Shown piece after piece: positions 17,705 through 27,528 of a DNA stretch of 64,000 nucleotides (position 1 is its first letter; every line of letters starts with the position of its first letter). Source of the stretch: UBA4416 sp036676295 (lineage in GTDB: Bacteria > Bacteroidota > Bacteroidia > B-17B0 > Aurantibacillaceae); contig JAKFDE010000016.1 of NCBI GenBank assembly GCA_036676295.1, forward strand, positions 434,001 to 498,000, written 5' to 3'. Below the pieces are notes generated by a model. It saw nothing but the letters and a program-made list of their open reading frames with translations, had not been told where the DNA came from and searched no databases. Position numbers and translations under genes: made by a program.

Positions 17705-20700
17705 ATGAAGCGGTTACTCTATTTATTTTTCATATTAGTTTGTGCTAAAGTTTCTCAGGCTCAGTTTTACTATGGCTCACAATTAGAGTTCGGCAAAAAC
17801 CGTATGCAATACCAATCCTTTAACTGGACTTATTTTGATTTTGAACGTTTTAGAGTATACTTATATGAAGGTGGGCAGGAAATTGCCAAGTATGCTGCCA
17901 CTTCTGTTAACCGACAATTACCGATTTTAGAAAAACGACTGGATTTTCAATTGGAAGATAAAATTGAAGTGATCGTTTACAATAACCAAAATGATTTTAA
18001 GCAAAGTAATATTGGATTAGCCAGCGAAGAAAATGGAAACATTGGTGGTGTAACACGAATCATTGGTGATAAGATATTTATTTATTTCACGGGTTCTCAT
18101 GCCGAACTGGATAAACAAATTCGTGCAGCACTTGCCGAATTAATGGTTGACCAAATGATGTATGGTGGTAGAACAAGAGACGTTGTAAGAAATTCTACAT
18201 TATTAAGTTTACCTGATTGGTTTAAAAGCGGATTGATCGCTTACATTTCTGAAGGATGGAATTCATCTATTGATAACCGAGTAATGGATGCCATCAAAAA
18301 CGATCGCTTTTATAAATTCAATCAACTTACCGGAAAAGATGCAACCATGGCCGGACACGCCATGTGGTATTACGTAGCAGATACCTATGGAGAAGCCGTG
18401 ATCCCTAATTTATTGTACATGACCAAAGTAAGTCGTAATCCTAATAATGCATTTTTATATGTGTTGGGAACCAGCTTACAAAACATGACCGATGATTTCA
18501 CCAATGTGTTTTCTAAACGCTATTTTGATTACAGAGACAGCACCCGAAAAAATCCGGTAACAGAAAATGTTTTAAAGAAACAAAAAAAATCAAGACATTA
18601 TTATCAGCTAAAAGTGAGTCCGGATGGGCAAAAGATCGCATATGCCACTGCAGAGTTAGGCCAGCAAAAAGTATGGTTAAATACCATTGGCGAAAAGAAA
18701 AGTAAACGCTTATTAAAGCTGTATCCGAAATTAGAACGTTTGGAAGATAACAGTTACCCGCTTTTAGGATGGCATCCCAACAACTCCGTAGTATCGATGA
18801 TCTACGAAAAGAAAAACATTTTAAAATTATACACTTATAATATTGATGATAAAGAAAAGAACAAACGTAACATTACCGGTTTTGAAAAAATAAACAGTTA
18901 TTCTTTTTCTCATGACGGCAAACGTTTGGTGATGAGCGCTGTGTTAAAAGGCAAAGGTCAATCGGATATTTTTATTTTTACCTTAAACTCGGGCGGTGTT
19001 GAACAAATCACTAACGATAGTTGGGATGATAACAATCCTTGCTTTGTAGATAACTCTAAAGGTATTTTATTTGAATCGAACAGAACACATGATACCATAA
19101 AATCCAGCGAAGATGCTAAGTTGAATTTTCGTTTTTCAAAAAACAATGATGTATTCTTTTATAACAATGTTTCAAAATCACACCTGCTTTATCGTGTAAC
19201 CAATACACCCGACGTTAATGAAATTCAGCCGCAAGAATACAGCAAAGGAGTGATCTCTTATTTAGGAGAAGCTAATGGCGTTTATAATAGATACATTGGC
19301 GTTGCTGATAGTTCTATTGCCTTTGTGGATACTACAGAACATTATCGCTATTTCTATAATTCAAAAGCCATTACCAATTATCAAAACAATATTTTAGAAC
19401 ATCAGATCAATACACGTTTCACTAAATATGCTGAGATCATTGTTGAAAATAATAAAGAACGATTATTAATTTCATCGTTGATCAATCCCAATGAAGTAAG
19501 TACTCCTAAATTAAATAACACCTGGTTTAAAGGCACACCTAAAAACAGTTTATCTGATCCTGACCAAATTAAAATCATTAATCCTAAACGTAGAGAAGAA
19601 ACGATCACTCCGCAAAAAACGGATACCACCTCTAAAACCAACGAAGGCATTGATTTTGAGAATTACAACATAACTGGTGATCGTAAAAAAGACAAACCAA
19701 ATAACGTTGAAACAAAAACCAACAACCAACCATCATTAGCAAATAAAAATCCTGAAAATAATAGCAGTACAACCACAGAAGAGTTACGTTTTCCAATTCA
19801 ACAAAACTATTATACTAGTTTCAGAACAGATCAGGTTGTCACTCAGTTAGACAATTCATTTTTAGGAACAAACTACCAACGTTTTGCAGGTGGCGGCAGT
19901 CCGGTGTATTTAAACCCTGGTTTAAACGCTTTGTTTAAAATTGGCTTAAGTGATTTGTTTGAAGACAAACGCATTGTAGCAGGTTTCCGTATCTCAGGAA
20001 CTTTAGATAATGAATATTTATTGAGCTGGGAAAATCGTATTAGAAAAGTTGATCGTCAATTAGTATTACACCGTCAATCATTTTTAAAAGTAAACGGTTA
20101 TACCGGAGTTACTAAAATTCAAACGCACGATGCACGTTATACCTGGAAGATCCCATTTAGTGAAGTCTCTGCCACTAAACTTTCTATCATGTATAGAAAT
20201 GATAGAATTGTATTTGCATCAGTAAGCGATGAGAGTTTACCTATTGCCCATACTTATGACAATTATGGCGGAGCCAAACTGGAATACATTTTTGATAATA
20301 CACGCAAACGTGGTTTGAATTTATATAATGGCACACGTTTTAAAATTTGGGGAGAATACTGGCGAAAAATTACAGAAAAACAGCATGATCTGTTAACTAT
20401 TGGTTTTGATGTTAGAAACTACAAAAAAATTCACAGAGATCTGATCTGGGCTAACCGCTTTGCCGGCGCCACATCTTTAGGTTCCGACAGGTTGATCTAT
20501 TATTTAGGAGGTGTAGACAACTGGCTAAATCCTCAGTTTGATAAAACCATAAACATTGTGAAACCGGAACAATATCAGTTCCAAACATTAGCAACAAACT
20601 TACGTGGCTTTAAACAAAACACTCGTAATGGAAATAATTTTTGTGTATTAAACAGTGAATTGCGTTGGCCAATATTTAAGTATTTATTAAACAGACCGAT

Positions 20701-20992
20701 TCGTTCTGACTTTATTCAAAACTTCCAGATCATTGGATTTGGTGATTTGGGAATGGCCTGGTATGGCGTAAATCCATATAGCGATGAAAATGTACTAAAC
20801 AAAAATGTTTATCCCGGAAACCCGATCACATTAACGATCTATAACCAAAAAGAACCTATTGTTGGCGGTTATGGTTTAGGATTACGTTCTCGTTTATTGG
20901 GTTATTTTATTCGTGTAGATTTTGCCTGGGGTGTGGATGATCGAAAAGTTCAAAAAGGCATGACCTATATTTCTTTAACAACCGATTTTTAA
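17705..20992 (+). CDS. Large exported protein: peptidase-MA-like, TolB-type propeller and outer-membrane barrel
   Basis: 1095 residues with a signal peptide (MKRLLYLFFILVCAKVSQAQ). Residues about 20-270 resemble the peptidase MA-like region of Bacteroidota proteins (LDFQLEDKIEVIVYNNQNDF, LPDWFKSGLIAYISEGWN), but no HExxH zinc motif is seen. Residues about 290-600 contain WD40/TolB-like repeats (KVSPDGQKIAYATAELGQQK, YSFSHDGKRLVMSA, WDDNNPCFVDNSKGILFESN). A low-complexity linker leads to a C-terminal region (about 730-1095) of alternating strands ending in YISLTTDF, typical of a BamA/surface-antigen-type barrel. It probably sits in the outer membrane with a periplasmic propeller; its role is not known. 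Confidence 0.88.
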   Translation: MKRLLYLFFILVCAKVSQAQFYYGSQLEFGKNRMQYQSFNWTYFDFERFRVYLYEGGQEIAKYAATSVNRQLPILEKRLDFQLEDKIEVIVYNNQNDFKQSNIGLASEENGNIGGVTRIIGDKIFIYFTGSHAELDKQIRAALAELMVDQMMYGGRTRDVVRNSTLLSLPDWFKSGLIAYISEGWNSSIDNRVMDAIKNDRFYKFNQLTGKDATMAGHAMWYYVADTYGEAVIPNLLYMTKVSRNPNNAFLYVLGTSLQNMTDDFTNVFSKRYFDYRDSTRKNPVTENVLKKQKKSRHYYQLKVSPDGQKIAYATAELGQQKVWLNTIGEKKSKRLLKLYPKLERLEDNSYPLLGWHPNNSVVSMIYEKKNILKLYTYNIDDKEKNKRNITGFEKINSYSFSHDGKRLVMSAVLKGKGQSDIFIFTLNSGGVEQITNDSWDDNNPCFVDNSKGILFESNRTHDTIKSSEDAKLNFRFSKNNDVFFYNNVSKSHLLYRVTNTPDVNEIQPQEYSKGVISYLGEANGVYNRYIGVADSSIAFVDTTEHYRYFYNSKAITNYQNNILEHQINTRFTKYAEIIVENNKERLLISSLINPNEVSTPKLNNTWFKGTPKNSLSDPDQIKIINPKRREETITPQKTDTTSKTNEGIDFENYNITGDRKKDKPNNVETKTNNQPSLANKNPENNSSTTTEELRFPIQQNYYTSFRTDQVVTQLDNSFLGTNYQRFAGGGSPVYLNPGLNALFKIGLSDLFEDKRIVAGFRISGTLDNEYLLSWENRIRKVDRQLVLHRQSFLKVNGYTGVTKIQTHDARYTWKIPFSEVSATKLSIMYRNDRIVFASVSDESLPIAHTYDNYGGAKLEYIFDNTRKRGLNLYNGTRFKIWGEYWRKITEKQHDLLTIGFDVRNYKKIHRDLIWANRFAGATSLGSDRLIYYLGGVDNWLNPQFDKTINIVKPEQYQFQTLATNLRGFKQNTRNGNNFCVLNSELRWPIFKYLLNRPIRSDFIQNFQIIGFGDLGMAWYGVNPYSDENVLNKNVYPGNPITLTIYNQKEPIVGGYGLGLRSRLLGYFIRVDFAWGVDDRKVQKGMTYISLTTDF

Positions 20993-20993
20993 G

Positions 20994-21380
20994 ATGTTAA
21001 CTAAAAAACCTATGACATTAACAACCGTTTTAATTTTATTGGCCGTTGGTTTGGCTGCCGGATTTTTAAGTGGCATGGTGGGTATTGGTGGAGGAATTAT
21101 CATTGTTCCGGTATTAGTTTACTTTTTAGGATTTACACAACATAACGCACAAGGCACTACCTTATTCATGTTTTTATTACCGATAGGAATTTTGGGAGTG
21201 ATCAATTATCACAACAAAGGATATGTAGATTATAAAACAGCCTGCATCATTGCTGCCACCTTTGTATTTGGCAGTTATTTCGGCAGCAAGCTTGCCATAT
21301 CGCTTGATCAAAAAATGGTAAAACAAATTTTTGGTGCCATTATCATTTTGTTAGGTGCTAAAATGTTATTTTGGAAATAA
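20994..21380 (+). CDS. TauE/SafE family permease, half-length
   Basis: 128 residues, about half of a usual TauE/SafE sulfite exporter (240-260). One family repeat is present: GLAAGFLSGMVGIGGGIIIVP, then HNAQGTTLF and a terminal AIIILLGAKMLF helix, with four hydrophobic segments. Half-size members are thought to work as dimers; the transported anion is unknown. It starts one base after the stop of the propeller/barrel gene, so the two are co-expressed. Confidence 0.87.
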   Translation: MLTKKPMTLTTVLILLAVGLAAGFLSGMVGIGGGIIIVPVLVYFLGFTQHNAQGTTLFMFLLPIGILGVINYHNKGYVDYKTACIIAATFVFGSYFGSKLAISLDQKMVKQIFGAIIILLGAKMLFWK

Positions 21381-21388
21381 ATCTCTCT

Positions 21389-22114
21389 ATGAAAAAATTA
21401 AACCTGGTTCTTCTATTTCTTTGCTCTGCTATTTTCATCAACGCTCAGGACACGATCAAATTTATTAATGGTAACGTCGTTGCTGCGAAAATATTGGAAA
21501 TAAATCCCAGTACTATTAAATACAAGCCTTTAAATAATATTAATGGGCCGGATTATATTGACGATAAAACACGCATCAGTTTTATAAAATATGCGAATGG
21601 CATGGTAGATAGTTTTACGGTAGCAAAAACTCAGACACAACCTATAAAGCCAACGGAAACAATACCTACTTTAACGGCTTTACCTCCGCAGTATAATAAA
21701 ATAAACCAATTAGGCAGTCGATACTTTTTTGTTGATGCCGACAATCGTCGAATTGGGAGAGGTATTGGGATCAATAAAATTTTAAAAACGGCCAATGCAT
21801 TGGGTACTGAAAAGAAAATTCAACCATTGATCGATCTATCTAAAAAAACTAACACAAACAAAAAAATGCAAACCGTATTTGGAATTGTTGGAGCTCCGGT
21901 AATAGTCGTTGGTTTAGCTACAACTCTTACGGGTCTGATTATTTCTGAATCGGCATTTACTGCCTCTGAACAATCCGATGGCGAAGATCTGGCTATGGTT
22001 GGTGCTACGATCACTACTATAGGAATTTGTTTTGAAATTACTTCCATTGTAAATGGCAGCCTGAAGAAAAAACGTTTAAAACAAACGGTTGATCTATACA
22101 ATCAAAATTTATAA
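21389..22114 (+). CDS. Hypothetical exported protein
   Basis: 241 residues from ATG 21389, which gives a good signal peptide (MKKLNLVLLFLCSAIFINAQ); a TTG at 21371 would spoil it. Residues 21-75 form a small beta domain (DTIKFINGNVVAAKILEINP-STIKYK) common in Bacteroidota secreted proteins. A Thr/Pro-rich linker follows, then two Gly/Thr-rich membrane-like helices (FGIVGAPVIVVGLATTLTGL and a segment near AMVGATITTIGI). It lies eight bases after tauE. No known function. Confidence 0.75.
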   Translation: MKKLNLVLLFLCSAIFINAQDTIKFINGNVVAAKILEINPSTIKYKPLNNINGPDYIDDKTRISFIKYANGMVDSFTVAKTQTQPIKPTETIPTLTALPPQYNKINQLGSRYFFVDADNRRIGRGIGINKILKTANALGTEKKIQPLIDLSKKTNTNKKMQTVFGIVGAPVIVVGLATTLTGLIISESAFTASEQSDGEDLAMVGATITTIGICFEITSIVNGSLKKKRLKQTVDLYNQNL

Positions 22115-22319
22115 TTCTATTTTTTTATTCTTCTTTTATTTGATCAATATCTTACAGATCCTGATCGTATTTCCTTGGAGTTAAACCAAAAAGCAAACAA
22201 TTGACAATCAGTTAGTTATATTAAATTATAAAGCTACTTTCCCAAAAATAAACTAATTACATTACTTGCATGTGTAAGGTATTATAAAATAATGCCTGTC
22301 TCCTAGCTTTACTTATCAA

Positions 22320-22327
22320 TAGTTTTG
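22320..22327 (+). promoter_or_regulatory. -7 box upstream of 22397
   Basis: TAGTTTTG fits the TAnnTTTG consensus about 70 bases before the ATG at 22397. The rest of the 22115-22396 gap shows no gene, repeat or hairpin that stands out. Confidence 0.4.
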
Positions 22328-22396
22328 TATCGAGAAACATTCATAATTCAGTTTCTCAATTTTAAAAAAGTATCTAATAATTTAAAAATATAACTC

Positions 22397-22915
22397 ATGA
22401 ACATCTCTAACAAACTAAATTTATTTCTAGCTTTTATTTTAATGATGTGTATCAATAATGCCAAAGCTGGTACAAACCCAAAATTCAACCGTGATTCTAC
22501 AATTTGTCTTGACATCAGCGGAAAAGTGACAATAAATAATGATAAGAACGGCAATGGATTGAAAGTGGAATTGATCTATTACAACACTGTTGTTGATACC
22601 TTATCAGCTAAGACGAATAAAACATTCAATTTCTTATTAAAGAAAAATTCTCATTATACAATCCGAATATCAAAAGAAGGTTATGCCTCTAAGATCATCA
22701 GTATTTGTACAGATATCAAAGCCTTTGATCCTAATAAAGATTTTTATAAATTCCATTTTGATACTGAATTGATGCCTTTAAAAACGGCTTCAAAATTAAA
22801 TCGCGAGGCATTAGAATTTCCAATAGCGATTATTACTTTAGACGAAAACGTTGGTGGTTTTTACATCAATGAAGATTATACGTCTAATATTAAACGACAC
22901 ATTCATTTAAAATAA
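22397..22915 (+). CDS. Hypothetical secreted protein with a carboxypeptidase-regulatory-like fold
   Basis: 172 residues with a signal peptide (MNISNKLNLFLAFILMMCINNAKA). The body has an Ig-like pattern: ISGKVTINNDKNGNGLKVELIYYNTVVDTL, a TFNFLL strand, then YTIRISKEGYASKIISI. This resembles the CarboxypepD_reg/PEGA-type repeats that decorate Bacteroidota envelope proteins. No catalytic residues are apparent. It is convergent with the DUF2179 gene, nine bases away. Confidence 0.7.
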   Translation: MNISNKLNLFLAFILMMCINNAKAGTNPKFNRDSTICLDISGKVTINNDKNGNGLKVELIYYNTVVDTLSAKTNKTFNFLLKKNSHYTIRISKEGYASKIISICTDIKAFDPNKDFYKFHFDTELMPLKTASKLNREALEFPIAIITLDENVGGFYINEDYTSNIKRHIHLK

Positions 22916-22924
22916 TTAAGCAAA

Positions 22925-23500
22925 TTATTTTCCTTTTCTGACAGAAAACAATCTTCCAATAGCGGACTTACTATTCCCTTCTGAGAACACACCATGTTCA
23001 AAGCTTTTCACATCTTCAATGGTGTAAAAGGCATTAGGAGAGTGTTCGTGTAAAATATCCAATACTAGTTTTTTATTCGCTCTTTTCACGATCATAAAAA
23101 TCAATTTCACCGGCCCCATAGCTCCATGACCATCTACAATGGTAATACCTTGATGGTGTTGTTTAAATACCGTCGCTAAACTGCCAATAGGCTCGCTAGT
23201 GATCACGCGAATGATCTGTGTGCCAATTGCCAACCTTTCTTCTATCAACATCCCTAAATAAGTTCCGGCACTAAATCCCGCTGCCCAAGCAATAAAACAG
23301 GCTGCATTATTTAAATGACTAAATACCTGCCGCATGGCTACCAACCATATCAACACTTCAAAAAAACCAAGTATTGGGACAATTTTTGTAAAACCTTTAG
23401 AAATAAAAATATGACGAAGTGTTGCCATTGTTACATCTCCCAGACGGGAAATGAAAATAAGCAAGGGTAATATGATCCAATTGAAATAATCAAAATCCAT
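22925..23500 (-). CDS. UPF0316/DUF2179-type membrane protein
   Basis: 191 residues: three predicted helices (near 10-25, 35-55 and 67-83), then a soluble C-terminal domain with RVITSEPIGSLATVF, GITIVDGHGAMGPVKLIFMIVKR and FYTIEDVKS. This matches the UPF0316 (DUF5698 plus DUF2179) arrangement. DUF2179 domains may bind small ligands such as nucleotides; the physiological role is not established. It is divergent from the AsmA-like gene. Confidence 0.9.
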   Translation of the reverse strand: MDFDYFNWIILPLLIFISRLGDVTMATLRHIFISKGFTKIVPILGFFEVLIWLVAMRQVFSHLNNAACFIAWAAGFSAGTYLGMLIEERLAIGTQIIRVITSEPIGSLATVFKQHHQGITIVDGHGAMGPVKLIFMIVKRANKKLVLDILHEHSPNAFYTIEDVKSFEHGVFSEGNSKSAIGRLFSVRKGK

Positions 23501-23628
23501 AATCTAAAATTACATGTACTTTTTTGATAATGACTACGTTATATAGTTAATTATCAAAACCGGATTGTTTAAATAAACGGGACTGTACTTTAAAACAAAG
23601 CATAATAAATCTGACATTTAATCCGGTA

Positions 23629-26244
23629 TTGGAAGAAACAACTGAAATAGTAGTCAAGGAAAAATCGTTTAGCATTTGGAGATTCATCAAACGTTTGTTT
23701 ATGACGCTGATCATTTCTTTTATCAGCATTGTTGGTATCAGTACTCTATTGGTTTTTATTTACGAAGATGAAGTAAAAGATCTTATCATTAAAGAATTAA
23801 ACAAACATTTAAAAAGTGAAGTTAGAATTGCTCCACAAAATATTGATCTCACCATTTTAAAATCTTTTCCGGATTGTGCGCTTGAGTTTAAGGACTTAAC
23901 TGCTATGGAAGCCACCAAAGCCGAGAAAAAAGACACCCTATTGTTTGCCGGTAAATTATCTTTGGCGTTCAACATCAAAGATCTGTTCAATAAGAACTAC
24001 ACTATCAAAAAAATTCAATTAGATGATGCTCAGATCAACATGAAAGTTGACAAAAAAGGCAATCCTAATTATTTGATCTGGCAATCGGAAGACAAAGGTC
24101 CAAGCAACGATAGTTTGAGTTTTGCTTTAGAAAGTATTGTTTTAAGCAACATCCATTACATTTACAAAAACAGTCAACACAAAATAAAAGTTGATACTAA
24201 GATCAAAACATTAACCTTTAGCGGAAAGTTTAACAACGACCAATACACCATGAAATCAAATGGGGAGGCTTTTGTAAATTTATTTCAAATAGAAAAAATA
24301 AAATATTTAAATGATAAGAAACTAAAATTTGATCTTGAATTAGACGTTAACAAAAATACATATACCATTAGGCAATCAGAAACGCATGTGAATGCCACAC
24401 AATTAACCAGTAATGGCGCTTTTGTGATCAATGATAGCTTAGTATCTTTGGATGTATTTTTTAACGGAAAAAATTTAGACATCTCTTCCACTCTATCCTT
24501 ATTACCTGAAAAATTTCAAAATCAAATAACCGATTATAAAAGCTCCGGTGAGTTCTATGCCAAAGGAGAATTTCATTATAAAAACGGTAAGCCTTTAATT
24601 GTTGATTCAAAATTTGGCATTAAACAAGCCACTGTAACTTACCAACCAACAAATACCACTTTAACCAATGTTAACTTAACAGGAAATATTACCGTTAACG
24701 AAAACAGAAGCTCCTTAACTTTAAAGAATATTAGTGCCAACCTCAGCAGTAATGTGTTTAGTGGCGATGTTGAATTGATTAATTTTAAAGATCCCTATTT
24801 AAAATTAAAACTAGCTGCAAATACCAAATTGGAAGAATTAGTTGCCTTCTACCCGATCGATACCATTCAGGAAATTAGCGGAGCTATAAATTTTGATGCT
24901 GAAATTGAAGGCTTGATCAGTGAAATGAAAAGCAATGCATACAGTCCGAGTATTAAAGCAAATGGAAATGCAGTGCTCAGTAATTTAAAAGCAAAGTTCA
25001 AGCAATCCGAAAAAGAAATTAATATTCCTGAAGGAAAATTGGAATTAAACAATAGACACTTAAACGTATACAATTTAAAATTGATCAAAGGCAACTCAGA
25101 TGTGATGCTGGTGGGAGAGCTGCCAAACTTTTTGGGATATTTGTTTGATGCCTCAGAACCTTTAACAATCATTGCTTCGGTATTTAGTGATAAAATTGAA
25201 ATGGAAGATTTTTTATTCGGACCAAGTCAATCGAGTTCTACATCTACCTCTTCGGTTTCCATCTCTAATAAATTAGATTTTAATATTAAGGTTGATGTGA
25301 AGCATTTAAGTTTTTCGAAATTTACTGCGGATAATATCAAAGGAAATTTATTACTTAAGGATCAAAAAGCAGCTGTGAAAGATCTGATGTTGGAAGCAAC
25401 AGACGGCACCATTAAGCTCAACGCCATTGCCGACGCAAGTGGAAACAATATTAAAATATCGGGCGATTGTGATTTGAATAAACTCAACATACAAAAACTA
25501 TTTACTCAACTTAATAATTTTGGTCAAAACACTTTGCAAGATAAAAACCTGAAAGGTTTTGTAACCGCTAACGTAGATTTTGCAACCACCTGGGATAAAC
25601 AATTGCATGTAGACCTAAGCAGTATTAACGCAACAAGCAGTATCCTCATTGAACGTGGTGAGTTAAATAATTTTAAACCACTGGAAAGTTTGGCTAAATA
25701 CATTGATGTCACCGAATTACGAAGTATCAAATTCTCAACTCTGCAAAGCGCGGTAGAAATTAAAAACAAAATGATCACTATTCCAAAAACGTCTATTAAA
25801 TCAAATGCGATCAATCTGGAATTATGGGGCAAACATGGCTTTGATAATGTGATCGATTATCATATTCAATTATTGTTGAGTGAAATTATTGCCAAACGTC
25901 CTAAAAAGAATAAAGACTTTGATGAAGAATTATCGTTGGTAGAAAACGATCCTGAAAACAGACGCAGTGTGTTTATTGTGATGACCGGACCAATTGATAA
26001 TCCAAACATCAAGTACGATAAAAAAGGTGCTAAAGAAAAGATCAAACAAGATATTAAGGTAGAAAAACAAAACCTGAAACAGATCTTTAAGGAAGAATTC
26101 GGATTGTTTAAAAAAGACTCTACAAAAATTAAGGAGGCAGAAAAAGCCAATCAAAAATTCAAGATCCAGTTTGGCGATGAACAACCTAAAAAATCAACCA
26201 ATACGCTTCAGCCTAAAAAGAAAGAAGAAGAGGATGATTTTTAA
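23629..26244 (+). CDS. AsmA family protein
   Basis: 871 residues from a TTG start at 23629. A short cytoplasmic segment and one membrane helix (about 26-46, TLIISFISIVGISTLLVFIY) precede the AsmA N-terminal pattern (VKDLIIKELNKHL, then APQNIDLTILKSFPDCALEFKDL). A long periplasmic beta-rich body follows and the protein ends with an acidic/basic tail. AsmA-like proteins are thought to form hydrophobic grooves that carry phospholipid between membranes; this Bacteroidota version has not been tested, so transport is inferred. An upstream TTG/TACTTT pair near 23566-23592 may be its promoter. Confidence 0.85.
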   Translation: MEETTEIVVKEKSFSIWRFIKRLFMTLIISFISIVGISTLLVFIYEDEVKDLIIKELNKHLKSEVRIAPQNIDLTILKSFPDCALEFKDLTAMEATKAEKKDTLLFAGKLSLAFNIKDLFNKNYTIKKIQLDDAQINMKVDKKGNPNYLIWQSEDKGPSNDSLSFALESIVLSNIHYIYKNSQHKIKVDTKIKTLTFSGKFNNDQYTMKSNGEAFVNLFQIEKIKYLNDKKLKFDLELDVNKNTYTIRQSETHVNATQLTSNGAFVINDSLVSLDVFFNGKNLDISSTLSLLPEKFQNQITDYKSSGEFYAKGEFHYKNGKPLIVDSKFGIKQATVTYQPTNTTLTNVNLTGNITVNENRSSLTLKNISANLSSNVFSGDVELINFKDPYLKLKLAANTKLEELVAFYPIDTIQEISGAINFDAEIEGLISEMKSNAYSPSIKANGNAVLSNLKAKFKQSEKEINIPEGKLELNNRHLNVYNLKLIKGNSDVMLVGELPNFLGYLFDASEPLTIIASVFSDKIEMEDFLFGPSQSSSTSTSSVSISNKLDFNIKVDVKHLSFSKFTADNIKGNLLLKDQKAAVKDLMLEATDGTIKLNAIADASGNNIKISGDCDLNKLNIQKLFTQLNNFGQNTLQDKNLKGFVTANVDFATTWDKQLHVDLSSINATSSILIERGELNNFKPLESLAKYIDVTELRSIKFSTLQSAVEIKNKMITIPKTSIKSNAINLELWGKHGFDNVIDYHIQLLLSEIIAKRPKKNKDFDEELSLVENDPENRRSVFIVMTGPIDNPNIKYDKKGAKEKIKQDIKVEKQNLKQIFKEEFGLFKKDSTKIKEAEKANQKFKIQFGDEQPKKSTNTLQPKKKEEEDDF

Positions 26245-26354
26245 TGTTCGTCATTTCGGATATGCCAAAGTGAGAAGAGCAATCTTAAATTTTAAAAGTT
26301 TACAAATTCCCTCTTTGAAGGAGGAAAGTATCCTAATCAGATTTTCCTTAAACA

Positions 26355-26386
26355 AAAAAGCTTGCTGAAAATTCAACAAGCTTTTT
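26355..26386. terminator. Bidirectional terminator between the AsmA-like and DUF5606 genes
   Basis: AAAAAGCTTG and CAAGCTTTTT form a perfect 10-bp stem with a 12-base loop. A/T tails on both sides let it serve the two convergent genes. Confidence 0.8.
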
Positions 26387-26409
26387 AAAATAGTATATGA
26401 TTTAGCTAA

Positions 26410-26955
26410 TTAAGCTGTACCTGCTTTTCTAACGCCTGTAGTTTTCTTAACGCCTACACTTGTTTTAGCTTTAGGTTCAGCCTTAGCATTTGTTTTTTTA
26501 ACGGCTGCTTTTTTCTCAGTAGCTGCTTTTACAATTTTCTCAGTCGTTTCATCTTTAGTAGCTTCTTCTTTCAATTTTAAGTTACCTGTAGATTGTAAAC
26601 CATTGTACCATGTAAATAATTTACGCATGTTACTTGTGTAAACACGGTCTTTATCATAATCAGGTAATACAGCTCCAAAATAAGCTACAACTGTTTTATC
26701 GTCTGCTTTAGAATCGATGCAAGCACCGCCTTTTTCTTTATCAAAAATAGATTTCATGATCTCAGCCACCGGTTTGTCGTCGCTGGTTGTAAACATGCTG
26801 ATATCTTCTAATGAGCTTACTTTAGCTGTTGCGCTCACTGCAGTACGTTTTTTATCTGTTAAGCTTTCTACAATAATTCCGTTTTTAGATTGAGCAACCA
26901 CTTTGTATAATCCCGGTTGTCCGCTAATGGCAATAATTCCTGTTAAATCAATCAT
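26410..26955 (-). CDS. DUF5606 domain protein with Lys/Ala-rich tail
   Basis: 181 residues from the ATG at 26955, where the DUF5606 motif begins (MIDLTGIIAISGQPGLYKVV); a TTG eight codons upstream is ignored. The conserved domain spans about 1-135 (EDISMFTTSDDKPVAEIM, VLPDYDKDRVYTSNMRKLF-TWYN). The last 45 residues are lysine- and alanine-rich (KKAAVKKTNAKAEPKAK), a histone-H1-like low-complexity tail that could bind nucleic acid. DUF5606 is restricted to Bacteroidota and has no known function. Confidence 0.9.
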   Translation of the reverse strand: MIDLTGIIAISGQPGLYKVVAQSKNGIIVESLTDKKRTAVSATAKVSSLEDISMFTTSDDKPVAEIMKSIFDKEKGGACIDSKADDKTVVAYFGAVLPDYDKDRVYTSNMRKLFTWYNGLQSTGNLKLKEEATKDETTEKIVKAATEKKAAVKKTNAKAEPKAKTSVGVKKTTGVRKAGTA

Positions 26956-27056
26956 CTTATAAATTTTATTAGGTAACAAAAATAACGTTTTTTTGATATT
27001 TACGCTATTTTATGGCGAAAAAGTGGGTTTAATCCGGAATTTGGGTAACAAAGCAA

Positions 27057-27090
27057 CATCCTCCGTCTGCCAGCTGGCGGATGGGGGATG
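27057..27090. repeat. REP-like palindrome centred on GCCAGCTGGC
   Basis: CATCCTCCGTCTGCC and GGCGGATGGGGGATG flank an AGCT centre, with GCCAGCTGGC as a perfect inner palindrome. The G/C-rich sequence differs sharply from the surrounding AT-rich DNA and looks like a dispersed intergenic element. Confidence 0.6.
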
Positions 27091-27486
27091 TATTTCAAAA
27101 TCCAAAAACTAAGATCAAAAATTCCCTCAACAATCCATTTTAAGAGTTTAATAATTTAATTATTCCGATAAAACCATAGAATTCAAAAATTGTACAACTA
27201 TCATAATCGCGCCTATCGCCTAAGCACAAACAAAAGGCGGTGATTGAAAACAAAAAACTGTATCTCTACTTAACAAAAAAAATTGTAATACAAAACTCAA
27301 AACAAATTATTTTTCATTATTTTTTATGTTTTACGTAAATCGCTGTTCAGCAAGGTATTTATGGGGTTTTGAACATCGTGTGTTAATTTCCCGATGTTAA
27401 AAAAAGTGCTTCATTGTTAATTTCATTTTCAAGAATTCCATTCTTTTTTCGTCAGATTTGTAGAACAGAAAATTAAACTAAAACAT

Positions 27487-27507
27487 CCTTAATAAAATTT
27501 ATTAAGG
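27487..27507. promoter_or_regulatory. Palindrome in the nrdB leader
   Basis: CCTTAATAAA, a single A, then TTTATTAAGG form perfect 10-bp arms ending 21 bases before the nrdB ATG. The symmetry fits a dimeric repressor site or a translation-blocking hairpin. Binding is inferred only. Confidence 0.45.
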
Positions 27508-27528
27508 TACTATATAAAGAACCAAACT

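Larger units (their letters stand above)
26956..27528. other. 573-bp non-coding region upstream of nrdB
   Basis: No credible ORF is present. Contents: a REP-like palindrome at 27057-27090; AACATCG (27372-27378) pairing with CGATGTT (27392-27398), flanked by T and A runs; and a near-perfect palindrome at 27487-27507 just before nrdB. No NrdR box was recognised. The region probably holds the nrdB promoter and a structured leader. Confidence 0.6.

Noticed and set aside
26171..26368. 65-residue plus-strand ORF at the end of the AsmA-like gene
   Set aside because: It overlaps the AsmA-like frame and the terminator and has no conserved features.
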